Part shown: positions 23,703-37,500 of the stretch, one piece after another | Position numbering within the stretch: the first letter of the stretch is position 1 | Layout of the letters: every line of letters starts with the position of its first letter | Assembly: GCA_947044365.1 (NCBI GenBank) | Contig: OX345637.1 | Coordinates: forward strand, 12,489,076-12,553,075 | Reading direction: 5' to 3' | DNA length: 64,000 bases | Origin: Petrosia ficiformis | Lineage: Eukaryota; Porifera; Demospongiae; Haplosclerida; Petrosiidae | The notes under the pieces: generated by a model | The model's database searches: none | The model's input: only the letters and a program-made list of their open reading frames with translations | Told to the model about the DNA's origin: nothing | Program-made: the position numbers and the translations under genes

Positions 23703-24860
23703 ATACCTACACCATAGATAATAGATATTATCTATGCCTTAATAAAACAAGAGGCCTGAGGGGGCAGGGGGGATAAAATGCTGACATTAAATGCTTCAGG
23801 ATTAACCTCGAATTTAATTAACACCCTGAGGGGGCGTTGGATTAATTTCATGGTAAAAACAAATTGCTAGCACAAAAAGGAAAAGTGCTGCATACTGGGT
23901 CATGGACCTTATGGTGGCCCATCCTGGTGATCTTGAAACAAAGAAAATCCCTAGTCTGAACAAACATTTTAAGGAAGTTCTAACCTGCAATGGAATTTGA
24001 TGTTCTTAACTGCTGGCGGGTGCTAACTACTAACTAATACCTTTTTCTTTTGTCAATGAAATATACCACATTTATATAAGGTTAAACCTAAGATTGCAAC
24101 ATTTTGCTAAATCCAACAAAAAAAACGATTTCTTCACCCCGAAAATGAAATTTCATTTCAACACTATAAATTCAAGCCCTATTATATATATATATATATA
24201 TTACTTATACACTTATATGACTTATGTGCTAGTGTCACGGTAAATCCCCTCCTGGTATGATTTTCTCCCCTGGAGTTAGCAGTCTAAGGATATTATCTCC
24301 CCTCCCCCCCTCCCCACTGACACCGGTGTACTTGTTTGGTTTTGTAGCTGTGTGTCACTTCTAGCCAATGTGGCTGGGCAAAATTTCTGTGTGTGGCTTC
24401 AATAAAATCATTGGCAAATATGTATGAGAATACTAATATATTACACATGTACATAATGTTATTGTAAGTCAATGAATGAACTAGATGGGAATAGTTGGTC
24501 GGTATTGCACCATTCTTTGAAAAGACTATACATCATAATGGTTTTCATTAAAGTGGCAAAATTTGAAGTGGTTGAATTGATACAAAAATATATTGTTTCT
24601 ACTGTCATTGTAGAATTAGCATCTCATAGAACATTAAACTGTATATATATACTCAATATAATACTGGCTATATGCATCTGACCTGCTTTTCAGAGCGATG
24701 TAAACTGGCACTTGAAAATATGCAGGTACTGCCATGATATCTGTTTGTGTTCCTGTTCATGATTATGGGTCGATCATCATTAATTCCTGAGCGGTGACAA
24801 TAAGAAACAAAAACTGTGTGGTCAGTTGGTTGTGGTGATTTATAGTCCAACTAAAAGTCG
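23703..24860. other. intergenic, no gene recognised
   Basis: Contains two short G-rich blocks (gaggcctgagggggcagggg and ccctgagggggcg), a (ta)n tract near 24185 and a C-rich run near 24300-24315. No coding exon seen. Confidence 0.5.
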
Positions 24861-25111
24861 GTCATTCATGTTCACCGTGACCTCAGAAAAATGTTCCTAA
24901 CTTTAGTTTGGATCGTCCAAATCTTTTCACTTGCACCATTTTCATATAATTATCCTTCCCGTTCTTTTTTGTGTACATCAAATTTCAATCCATTGCTTCA
25001 TGATTGAGTTACAGTATAATCATGTATTAAACTTATGACATTAAACTATATACACCATGGTACTTATAAAGTCATTACAACTTAATTTTCAGGTAATCGT
25101 GAATGTGAACA
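24861..25111. repeat. foldback interspersed repeat, copy 2
   Basis: Inverted relative to copy 1: left gttcaccgtgacctcagaaa, right taatcgtgaatgtgaacag, with internal tttgtgtacatcaaatttca matching the complement of copy 1. Confidence 0.65.
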
Positions 25112-26990
25112 GAATTTAGTCTCAACATAATTTAGAAAGGCAGGCCTTCTTACATTTTCTTGGCCTTCCAAAATTCTTCATGTCAGTGCAGGTAATGCAT
25201 TTCCCCAATCCTCAAAAAGAAGGTTTATTCACATAAATATACTAATACACATGGATCATGGGGAGATAAACAATGACCTGTTTTCCTATCAACAACTATA
25301 CTTCAGTGGAACTAGAATATAACAATGCTCTGTCAGCTGAGTGTCCTTTTCTCTAATATCATCAGCATTTACTTTTTAAAAAGTGACTTTATAAATTTTT
25401 ATTATTTGTTTATTTGTTATAATAATTCAACTCAAAATTTAATTATCTTTTACCATGTTTCTGTTTCGTCTGCAAATCAAAGATCTACGAATAGAATTCA
25501 TGAAGTTTTTCGGGTGAAATCTACAAATAAGTGTCTTCAAACTTATTTGTACTGACTGGAACTTTGTTCATTACAGAGAACTAATGTACACCAAGCTAGC
25601 TATTCTCGGGAATGCAAATATGAGATTTCAGCTCAGTGGACTCAAATTTACCGAACTCTAGGCTTTGTGAGTCTCCTTCATTTGCCTTTCTTTTTTTCCC
25701 ACACCTATTCCACAATTGTACTGTTGCTAAGAAAACTTCTCCTGCACTCAGATATGATTTGTTATTAGTGATAAAGGGAATACAGTAATACTTTATTGCT
25801 ATACTTCAGTCTGTGGCTCAAATGAATTTTCTTTTTTTATATAATAGCTGTTTGGAGGGTGGACCACAAATAGACTGCTCCTCAACAATACGTATTAACA
25901 TAACATGTCTTGGTCCTGCAAGAATTAATTTTACTGATATTGATCTACATTCTTTACCTGATTAAGCAGAAATAGTCATCATTTCAAATGATTTATATTT
26001 TTATGCAAAAACCTTGGCTTTTTTTGGGGCTATTAAAGAATTTTGTGAGACTGCAGCTAGGAGCAATGCTGTAATCACCTATATTAATTATAATATTATT
26101 ATCGTATATTGTTAAACTTTAGAAACTAGCTTAAAAAATTTTTACATTCAATATACCTGGCCATGGTCTTTTATGGCCTGACTTTTTTTGATTCTTGGGT
26201 CAAGTGTTTCGCCTAAGCAAAGGAAGTGTCACATCACCTCAAGCTTGAATTAGTCCCTGCACCAGACACAGAGACACAGTCTTTTGTAATACCTTTGGTA
26301 CTCTTCCTTCCATATAAATGCCATCTGTACTGGTCACATTTCCAGTTAGGAAAATTATAGTGATCATGAATTATAGTGATCATGAACTGTTTTCATAAAT
26401 AGTAATGAAGTCTCTATTGAATGCTGAATTGAATTGTTAAAAATCAGGAAATTCATACATGTACTCACATAAATTATGAATATTTCTAATAACGTTGATA
26501 AGATAATAATATAGGTATAATAGTTGCATACAAAACAGTATGTATAGTAGTACTGTATATACATACAGTACAATACATGTGGTAACTAAATAGTTGATAA
26601 CAAAAACAAGAACAGTGTTAATAAGTTGTGATTTTACTTTCATAAGACGCTATAGAAGATAATGCTGGTTTATTATATGAAGATCTTGAATACTGCATAC
26701 ACATAAATGTTGATTTCAGAAGAGAAAAGCCTATCCTGCATCTTAGCCAGTTCATCATCATACTATATGAATGATTGTATTTAATGGACAGAATGTTGGC
26801 TATCCTCTGACGATACTAGCTGCTGACCCAAAGCCACCAATGGTGAACAAAGCTAATGGTGTGAAGCACCCATGTTCGACTTCTCTCACTCTTTCATCAT
26901 AATCCCTTCTTTTCTCCTGCTCATGTTTTTCTATAGCAAGATGCCAAGGACTGTCTGTAATTAGAAGAAGCATGGGAATTGAAAACCCTT
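25112..26990. other. intergenic, no confident gene
   Basis: AT-rich. A plus-strand stretch at 25848-25965, preceded by an acceptor-like ctttttttatataatag, is open to a TAA and reads CLEGGPQIDCSSTIRINITC; it could be an orphan exon or chance. I found no partner exon. Confidence 0.35.
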
Positions 26991-26994
26991 ATGT

Positions 26995-28150
26995 CAAAAT
27001 ATGCATCTAGTTGCTTACAATCCCAAAAACCCTGGCTATAATATCCAGTTGAGCTCCATCTTCTTTATTTAAAGATTTGTATTGTAATTCCTCACCAGTT
27101 AAAGGTTGTAAAGTTGGCTCAGTACCAACACCAGAACATACTTCACTAAGAAGATGTGAAAAAATGTCCTTAATTTTATTGTGATGGGATTGTAGGAAAG
27201 GCACCACATGGGCAACTCAGTGCATGTTCCACATTGAATGCCTTTCCACTTACACAGTGTGATGGTAGTGATTGAGGTCTCCATCCATATTTTAAGCATA
27301 TCACATCTCAAAATACCCTTTTATGAAGAGCAAATCCATATTTTGCAAGGGGTAATGCAGTTAGCCAAGACGAAGCTCCTTTTTCACTGGCAATATCCAT
27401 TAAATGTTGTAAGTCTTTTGGGAGACAAGTATATAAATCATATCTGGTTTTGCTCTTGGCCTTACGAATAACTTCACGAAATTCAATTTTTATCTGTTGC
27501 TGTAAGAACCAAGCATCACTATAGAAGAGCATATTGTCTGTCCTACTATTAAATCAACAAATGGAGCTGATATACGAGTTGAATTCTCATAATTATTGTA
27601 AGAGGACAGAGAAGAGGTAATAAGGCCAAGGACCCCACAACAGACCGGTAGAGTCATCAGATCTCTTTCATTCATGGTTAGTATTCCATGTCAGGTATGG
27701 TTCGAGATAAAAATGTCTATTTTTTGAAAAGGCCATGAGTACAGACTGAATAAGCTGCATGTGGCTGTTACAGATAAATTATGTATGACATCTGCCCAAG
27801 AAGAAACTTTCTCTTTTACAAAATCCTTTCTAGACCCAATGGCAACTCCAAGAAATCTCCTTCTGGTATTTATGATGTTGTTGTTAGTGTCAAACAATGT
27901 AACTGCTGCAAGTCTGGAGAATCCTTACTTCACAACTAGCCATGATTTGGTAGCAGTGGGAAAATACCCAACTTTTTGGACCAAGAGATCAGTATCCAAA
28001 TTATCCCACCATCTACGTAAACTCGATAATGATCCTCCAGCAGCAGCAGCATCTGCATACCATACTTGAATTTGAGCTTCATCTTCCAACTTCATTATCA
28101 GAGGAATTGTACTGATGGCCATTGCTGTGTTGTGGCTTCACTTGTCTCAT
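26995..28150 (-). pseudogene. retroelement RT remnant, multiply frameshifted
   Basis: Minus-strand remains of the same retroelement family as 12750-13616, in order from 28122 down: a reverse transcriptase piece around QVWYADAAAAGGSLSSL, FLGVAIGSR, RDLMTLPVCCGVLGL, MDIASEKGASSWLTALP and GTEPTLQPLTGEELQYKS. The RT active-site YADD is YADA here, so a catalytic Asp is lost, and the pieces lie in different frames. It ends about 20-60 bp from the CCAAT/TATA-like region of the divergent plus-strand receptor. Dead element. Confidence 0.8.
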
Positions 28151-28181
28151 TGCGACATGGGCATGCGATAAATGACCGCCG

Positions 28182-28305
28182 ATTGGTAGGCGTGGCTTAT
28201 TTAAAAAAGATTCCATTCTAAACCACAAACTTGTATATAGAAGGTTTATTTTCCAGAAAATAAGTCAGAAAATAAGTCAGGACTCGACAGAGTTGTTTCT
28301 TCAGG
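28182..28305 (+). promoter_or_regulatory. putative promoter and 5' leader of the plus-strand receptor
   Basis: Inverted CCAAT box (attgg, 28182-28186), a GC/CACCC-type box ggcgtggc (28189-28196) and a TATA-like ttatttaaaaaag (28198-28210), about 95 bp before the ATG at 28306. A transcription start around 28230-28240 would be expected; inferred from spacing. Confidence 0.45.
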
Positions 28306-28524
28306 ATGTTCAGAAGTTGTTTCTTGTTTCTTTTTTTCGCTTTCTGTTCTGGTGCTCATGCTGGTAAGCATATATAAATACATTTGTGTGTAGGGGCCAA
28401 GTCACGTTTCTAGAATTGTAGTTTTTTTTAATGTCACTATTTTAAAATGCCATATAAGTGTTGTATTTATAAGTATAATAATTGTGTTGTGTATATAAAT
28501 GTGATGTTGATGTGTTTACTACAA

Positions 28525-28555
<31 letters not shown>

Positions 28556-31500
28556 ATATAAAGTTGTTTGAGAATTCTGTTAACAAGTTGTTTGGTATGT
28601 GTTGACAGTAATAGCAACATAAAACTTATAGTTATAGTTTAAAAAAAGATTACACTTATAGTACATGTATGACTAGTTTCTTAAAATTTTAATTTAGCTA
28701 TAATTTAATTAAATGATATATTGGGCTTACTAAAAGTGATTGGCCAATGTTTATTACAGCAGACCTCTATTTAGTTATAGTTTACGAAAAGCCTTATTAA
28801 AAGGGGTTTTAATTATATTTATAGTTACAATACTAAAGTGTATACAGAAATAACCCCTGTAAATCATGCTTTGAATGAGCTATTCCTCATGTAATGTATG
28901 ACATGTTAAATACATGTATTTTGAACGAGCTATTCCTCATGTAATGTATAACATGTTAATTACATGTATTTTGAATAACACATACTGTTAATATATCAAA
29001 GATTTTGAAATTTTGTTTATTTATTTTGTTCATAACAAGAGATGGCTAAATTCCCCTCTAGGGAAAAGAAATGGGTTTACTTCATAGTAACATAAACTTG
29101 TAATAAGCTTTGTGATTTTTACTAATTGTAACAGGAGAGTTTTATCAACCAGACATACATTTCATACAGTATGTCTGTAACCTCCATTAGTAAGCCATTC
29201 TGCTTGCTTACCTTCAAGGTAGTGGCTTAGGCAAACCTGTGAGTTTTACTTTACTGTAACAGCTAACAAGACAATTAACTAGAATCTTATCAAGTGGACA
29301 TACATGTAGTAATGTGGTCATTATTGTCCTACTGAACTCAAAAAGCTGTTGTGATCATTGACTTTGTCAGTGTCAAAAGTACATACTAATGACACAGTAG
29401 TAATAACTAATACTTGTGTTTAGTATATTTAACACAAATATATTCATATTTCGAGTGTTGTGTTGCTCCCACTGACGTATGACATAGTATACCTTACATC
29501 TACCAGTGGACTATATATTAGGTGTCAAGGATGAGTACTCTTAACACAATTGTGTCATGTGGGATGCTTTTACATGTATAGTACATTTTATAAATACATT
29601 TCAGAGAAGGAGGGGGGGAGAAAGGAAGGAACATGGTGGGAGGAAGGGAGTGGTTTATTGTTAAATTGTTGTTAGTACTGTTTCATCTTTTAATTTTTAT
29701 AATTCAATTGTTTGATATCTAATGATACTTAATACTTAATACTAATATCTGAATCAAATTTCTGTTATACTTAATGTCTGTGTATGTCTTTGTGTGTGTG
29801 TACATGTACATGTATATGTATGTGTGTGTGTGTATGTATCAATGTCTGTGTGTCTGTGTCTGTGAGTATGTGTCAGTGTCTGTGTGTGTGTGTGTACATG
29901 TACATGTATGTGTGTGTGTGTGTATGTATCAATGTCTGTGTGTCTGTGTCTGTGAGTATGTGGTATGTGTCAGTGTCTGTGTGTGTGTACATGTATATGT
30001 ATGTGTGTGTGTATGTATCAATGTCTGTGTGTCTGTGTCTGTGCCTGTGAGTATGTGTCAGTTTGTGTGTGTGTGTGTGTACATGTACATGTATATGTAT
30101 GTATGTGTGTGTTTGTATCAGTGTCTGTGTGTCTTTGTCTGTGCCTGTGAGAATGTGTCAGTGTGTGTCAGTGTGTGTGTGTGTGTGTGTGTGTGTGTAC
30201 ACATGTACATGTATGTGCATGTATGTTTGTGTGTATGTTCCAATGTCTGTGTGCCTGTGTCAGTGTCTGTATATACATGTATGTTTCAGTGTCTGTGTGT
30301 ATGTCTCAGTGTGTGTGTGTGCACGTATATGTATGTTTCAGTGTCTGAATATATGTTTCAGTGTTTGTGTGTGTATGTGTCAGTGTGTGTGTGTATGTGT
30401 TAGTGTCTGTGTTGTTGGTATTCTGGTATGTGATCAATCAGATAATGAATATCATCAATTAAGTTATTACTAATGTCACATGTCTAATAACCAGTACATG
30501 TACATGTATAGTAGTTAGTTTATAATAGTCTATTCAATTAGTAACCATTATGTCATGTGTAATTATACAATTATGATCTTCCCATGTAAAAAATGTACCA
30601 TTCCAAGGGCTTCATACAGGATTTTGAGCTTGTGAGTGAGGTGTGGTTAGTTTAGCATTGACGCAGAGCTAAAGCATACCCCACTATGAGGGGTGTGGGG
30701 GCATGCTTGAAATATTTGAAAAATGAGATTCTCTGAGATTGATTCTGAGGCATTGTGGAGGTACTTATAGCCATTCTAAAGCAATTAGTATATGCATAGA
30801 CCCCGAGTTAACTGACGTTGACTTCAATGGAATCCTCAAAATGTTTAAACAGAAAGTACATGTAGATGTACAATGTACATTGTAGTTTGCTTTACTTATT
30901 GCTGTTGGTGTGTATTCCATTGAAATCTCATTTGGGTGAAATACTTGTAGCTTTGGGAGGGGAGATCCCCCTCCTCTGTATGAACCTTGCATATCAAATG
31001 CATTTAATTTCTGTGGCTACTAATTTATGAATAATTAAATTCCTGTAGTTATAATATTTATATCAGTAATGAGAAAATGATGTACTTAAATTTAGTTACT
31101 AATAGCTATTCACAAATAATATACACATGTACACATATGAACATACAGTATATGGACATAATTATGTACATGGGATGTTCAACTATAACACCATATTATT
31201 ATGAATTAATATTTATGGACTAAATGTAATTTGTTTTAATAATTATTATTATACCATTTGTAACTATAATCTCTCAATCTAATATATCACTATCCAATTA
31301 AAGACACACATGATTTAAAATCTTACTATTAAATTGTATCATTATGATATCTGAAGACCAGTACATGTATATGTACATGTACATGTAATCCTATTTCATG
31401 TCCCAGTCTTAATATTTGGTTGATATTGGATATCCCTGTGCCCACACACATGTTGTATATATGAAATTATGAAGTTGGAATTCTGTGTGGTCAGTCAATT

Positions 31501-34500
31501 AATTAATAGTTATGTACATGTTGATACAGACATGTACATAGTTAATATGTTATTATTATACATATATCACATGTTGATACAGACATGTACATGTACATAA
31601 TTATATAATTGAATTATAACTTACATATGATGTAATCTCAACTTTTGTGGTTTGTTCATGTACATTGTATGTACATGTGTATTTTAAGATAGATTTCACT
31701 TGTATTATATATAGTATAGTATAATATTGTACTACATGTATTACTGTTTGTACATGTACATGTCACTTATATTGTATATAGTATACCATTACTGATTGTA
31801 CATGAACATTGTATGCACATGTGTATTTTAAGATAGATTTCACTTGTATTATATATAGTATAGTATAATATTGTACTACATGTATTACTGTTTGTACATG
31901 TACATGTCAAGACACATGTTGTAGATGTCACTTGTATTGTATATAGTATATAGTATAGTATAGCACTGTTTGTACATTTTCATGTCAAGATACATGTTGT
32001 AGATGTCACTTGTATTGTATATAGGATATAATATAGTATAGCTAGTATTGTACTGTTTGTACATGTACATGTACATGTACATGTATGTACAGTGTACATG
32101 TACATGAGATAGATGTAACTTATATTATACTGTATAGTATAGTATCTAAATGACTACTACTATTTGTACATGTATACAGTGTTTCCCCCAAATGGTGGTA
32201 ACATGGCGCTCCTCCACCATGTAATTTCACAGTTTATGTTTGAAAGACACAGTTTAACAACACTGATAGAACATTGTTGACCAAACATCATATACATGTA
32301 CCATGGATACACACCTCCACCCTTAATATTTATCCTGAGGAAATATTGCTTAATTTATTCAAAGATACATGTGTACATGTACATGTACATGTATATATGT
32401 TACGATCTGATTATTAACCTGACCCGTGCAGGTGACCTTTAAGGGTCAACCTGCTTTTAAAGTAATTAGTTGGTAACATATATATACACGTACATGTACA
32501 TGTATAATTATACATGTACATGTACACGGAAGGTTTAGTCCACCATACCAGTTTGTCATGTAGTAATTATTAAATTGAATGTTTATCTATTAATTACTTG
32601 TGTGTGTGTACAGTTGATTTATGTTTGATATGTTCATTTAAAATGTTTTTGATACTTTATACTTTCCCTTTGTCTGAATTATTAAATTTTTACATGCTTT
32701 TTGAATTTTGATTATGAACTTTAAAATTAATCTTCAATCTTTATATCAAACGACTGTAAATTATAGATATGTAGTGCACGTCATGTGACCTACTGCCAAT
32801 CAAATTGTTACAAGTCCATCAGCTGACTACAGCTTCATATCACTTAAAGCACTGCAAAGTATATTTAACAACTTGCAAAAAAATAGATTTTCCTACAATG
32901 ACTTAGTTTATTATTTGGGAGATTGAACATTGATATATATTGAAGGTACAATTTGTCATATTTGAATTGGGAAAAAGTGTTCGAATATCAGAAACAGGTG
33001 TAACCAGTTATCTTGCACAATTATAGAAATAAACAGTGTTTTGTAGAGCTCTTGCACTCTGACTCTTGCCTCTTTATCAGGAGTTATTGGTTTGGCCTGC
33101 CTTGGTATAGTACATGTAGTGTGTTATCATATTTTAGGTTTCATGTACATGTAGTGTGTTATCATATTTTAGGTTTCATGTATAGTACATGTAGTGTATT
33201 ATCATATTTTAGGTTTCATGTATAGTACATGTAGTGTGTTATCATATTTTAGGTTTCATGTATAGTACATGTAGTGTGTTATCATATTTAGGTTTCATGT
33301 ATAGTACATGTAGTGTATTATCATATTTTAGGTTTCATGTATAGTACATGTAGTGTATTATCATATTTTAGGTTTCATGTATAGTACATGTAGTGTGTTA
33401 TCATATTTTAGGTTTCATGTATAGTACATGTAGTGTGTTATCATATTTAGGTTTCATGTATAATACATGTAGTGTATTATCATATTTTAGGTTTCATGTA
33501 TAGTACATGTAGTGTATTATCATATTTTAGGTTTCATGTATAGTACATGTAGTGTATTATCATATTTTAGGTTTCATGTATAGTACATGTAGTGTATTAT
33601 CATATTTTAGGTTTCATGTATAGTACATGTAGTGTGTTATCATATTTTAGGTTTCATGTATAGTACATGTAGTGTGTTATCATATTTAGGTTTCATGTAT
33701 AATACATGTAGTGTATTATCATATTTTAGGTTTCATGTATAGTACATGTAGTGTATTATCATATTTTAGGTTTCATGTATAGTACATGTAGTGTATTATC
33801 ATATTTTAGGTTTCATGTATAGTACATGTACATGTAGTGTGTTATCATATTTTAGGTTTCATGTATAGTACATGTAGTGTGTTATCATATTTAGGTTTCA
33901 TGTATAATACATGTAGTGTGTTATCATATTTAGGTTTCATGTATAATACATGTAGTGTGTTATCATATTTTAGGTTTCATGTATAGTACATGTAGTGTGT
34001 TATCATATTTAGGTTTCATGTATAATACACTGTACATCATGTAAATGTAATAATCAAAATAAAAGGTATTTCAGTATCCTGTGTTATAATGTGATACATG
34101 TATTTATATACATGTACATTATACATGTACATGTACATGTATAATGTAATCCAAAAACTACAAATATAGTGTATATTAACTATTAACACTACTTAATGTT
34201 TAGAATTGCCTGTTTTTACGATTTTATGTAGATGTACATGTATGGAAATATCACATAACGCAGGATACTGAAACACACATTACATTTATATACATGTAGA
34301 TAGTTGTATGTAGTATGTACATGTGTACATATACATGTGTGTAACTAGGAATGTGGAAACACTGAGCTGACTGCCGGACATTTTGACCTACATGTACATG
34401 TACATTGTATTTTCATCACTCTTGTCCTGCTCCCCATATACATGTACTTTGTATACAGTTTAGTTTCAATTTACCGAACAATGTCCTGCATGACAGGCTG

Positions 34501-37500
34501 TTTCCACACCCATGTACACAATGTACATTTACATGTATGTACATGTACAATGTACATGTACATGTATTTATTTCTAAATTATATTCATGTACATGTACAT
34601 GTACACGTGTGTTTATAGTTGTGTCTAATTAACAGTTTCTTTACTCATACAGATGAACCTGATGAGTTACCCTCAGCTTCTATTTATCCTGTTGGATCTG
34701 AGATAATTGTATTTGATGTTGATGCAGATGGTAATAATAACACACTAGAACTCAATTGTACTGGAAATGGTGACCTACGCTGGTATCGTGATGATTTGGA
34801 ACCTCTCTCAGTCCTGGATGATGCAGTCACTCTATTAAATGATGACACTCTTAGACTCAAGATATCTCCTATTATTAATAATACTGATGCTACACATGAT
34901 GGTATACCATATTTCTGTGTGGCTAATAATTCTTTGGGTTCAGCTAGAAGCAGAACAAAACTAGTAAAGTTTGCATGTAAGTATAAGTAATGTATTATTA
35001 TGATGATATATATATATATATTATATATATATATATATATTATATATATATATATATATAATATATATATATATATTATATATACATGTATATATATATT
35101 ATATATATATATATATAATATATATAATTATATATATATATATATAATATATATAATTATATATATAATTTATATACATGTATGTATGTATATTTCTGTA
35201 TATATGATGATTTGTGTGTGCAATTTGTGCATGTACACACATGTATGTATGTGTTTGTATGTGTATACATGTAACTTGTATGTTTTTGTGTCATTAACCC
35301 GAGCGCGTAGGCGGAGGGTTATAGTAGTCTTCTGGTGTGTGTGTGTCTGTGTGTTACCGGTTGATCTCCACAACTGCAAGGTCTTACTGCTTTCTGAGCA
35401 TATCTGCAGAATACTGGTATAGTGACAGGTAAGAAATAAAAGCGATTTGTTCTGAACTCATCTTGTTGCAGAGAAACAGCCGTGTAAATTCTCATCGATC
35501 TGTTGCCATCTTGAAATTGTATCGTTTTTGCTGATGTCAGCAGAAAACACTGAAACACTAACTTTTGTATCTTTGAAGCTTTGTTTCTTGGGCTTTGTCT
35601 ATCGTCCTAACGAGTGTTTATACAGCTATTTGTGAAGTTTTGTCCAGAAATTCGCTAGTTTTCAAGAGATCTAATGGCCATGCTATCCCCATAATTTGCA
35701 TATTCATGATGTACTACTGACTTCTTAGTGTTGATACGAATGGTGTGTTTCGGGCTGTTGCAATATGTTACTTAGGCAAAGTTGTTCTAAAGCCATGCTG
35801 TTTTAGCAATAGCTAGCGAGGGTTCTGCACTTTGCATTCATTTTAATAATTGAGGTGTACACGTACATGTACATGTATGCAAAATATACACCAAATGGTA
35901 GGATAGTTATGTAAATATACATGTACATGTACATGTGCACTTACAAGTACATGTACATGTATTACATATTTTAATAGTTATGTCATGACATAAAGTGTCA
36001 CATGGCAGCATACATGTATCATGGCAACACTGTACACTGTACATATGTACATGTACATTGTACATGTACATTTGTATATACATGTATGTGTACATATACA
36101 TTAATGTGTGTGTATGTACAGTGTACATGTACATACATGTACATGTACTAGTGTGTACATGTACATGTACATGTACGTGTAACAGACACGGGGGGAACAC
36201 AAATGTGCTTGTGCTTAAAAATGCTTTAAGCACATTAATGTTTTGCAGTGATTGAAGGTACTCTTAAGCATTTTTATGGATAAAGTGATTATGCTTATAC
36301 TTGAGTTCTTTTTATTAAAAGTGCGTGTGATAAATGAGAAATGTTCATAACTTTAGTTTGGAAGGACCAGCAATGTTTTACCTTCACCATTTTACAGTCT
36401 CAAGCACTTCACTGTATACTTGAGATTATGCTCGGGTACTTTCTAATGTCTGTACATGTGTATAATTATGAGTATTTGTGAGTATCTGTGTATGTATGTA
36501 CATGTGCATGTATACATGTATATACATTATGTGTTCTTTCTCTTTCAGTTTTTGATGGATTTAAAGAACAGAATACTACCATAAATGTAACTATTGGTCA
36601 ACCAGTAGCTATATCATGTGGAGTTAGAAATGCTGCCCCGCCCCCCATTATAGTATGGTATAAAGATAATGAAGTACTAGATACTACATCTAACATGGAT
36701 AAGATACGTACACCGGATGATGGGAATACATTAGTAATATATGACTTAGAAACTGATGATATTGGTTCACCTGCGAATTATACGTGTGGAGTCACTAATG
36801 CGAGAATGTTTGAAACAGTTAATTCAACACAAGTGTTTAATCTAGTAGTGGGTAAGTATAGAATATGTATTATACATGTATATGTAACTACATCTAGTAG
36901 AGGGTAAGTATAGAATATGTATCATACATGTATATGTAACTACATCTAGTAGAGGATAGTATAGAATATGTATCATACATGTATATGTAACTACATCTAG
37001 TAGAGGGTAAGTATAGAATATGTATCATACATGTATATGTAACTACATCTAGTAGAGTGTAAGTATAGAATATGTATCATACATGTATATGTAACTACGT
37101 CTAGTAGAGGGTATGTATAGAATATGTATTATACATGTATATGTAACTACATCTAGTAGAGGGTAAGTATAGAATATGTATCATACATGTACATGTAACT
37201 ACATCTAGTAGAGGGTAAGTATAGAATATGTACATGTATTATACATGTATACATGTATGTAACTAAATCTAGTAGAGGGTAATGTGGAGTGTGTATCGTA
37301 CATGTACATGTATATGTAACTACATAAACTTGTCTCCTTTTCCGACATAGTAGAAGTACATGTACATGTACTTCTACCAACTTGCTTACGGGGACTCGAA
37401 AGTCCCCAAGTGCTTCGTAGGCCACCAGCTACACCCACAATTTTGGGTTTTACAGCAAGGGAAATGTCTCAGCTACCCACCAGAATGCATGGGTGGCAAG

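Noticed and set aside
23442..23717. Plus-strand open frame of about 90 codons upstream of the receptor
   Set aside because: Lies within the nested inverted-repeat element and has no similarity or splice context.
25848..25965. Exon CLEGGPQIDCSSTIRINITC.. ending in TAA
   Set aside because: An acceptor-like sequence precedes it, but no donor-bearing partner exon, start or family similarity could be found; kept only as a note in the intergenic entry.
29774..30403. Val/Cys-rich open frame of about 210 codons
   Set aside because: (tg)n-based VNTR in intron 1 of the plus-strand receptor.
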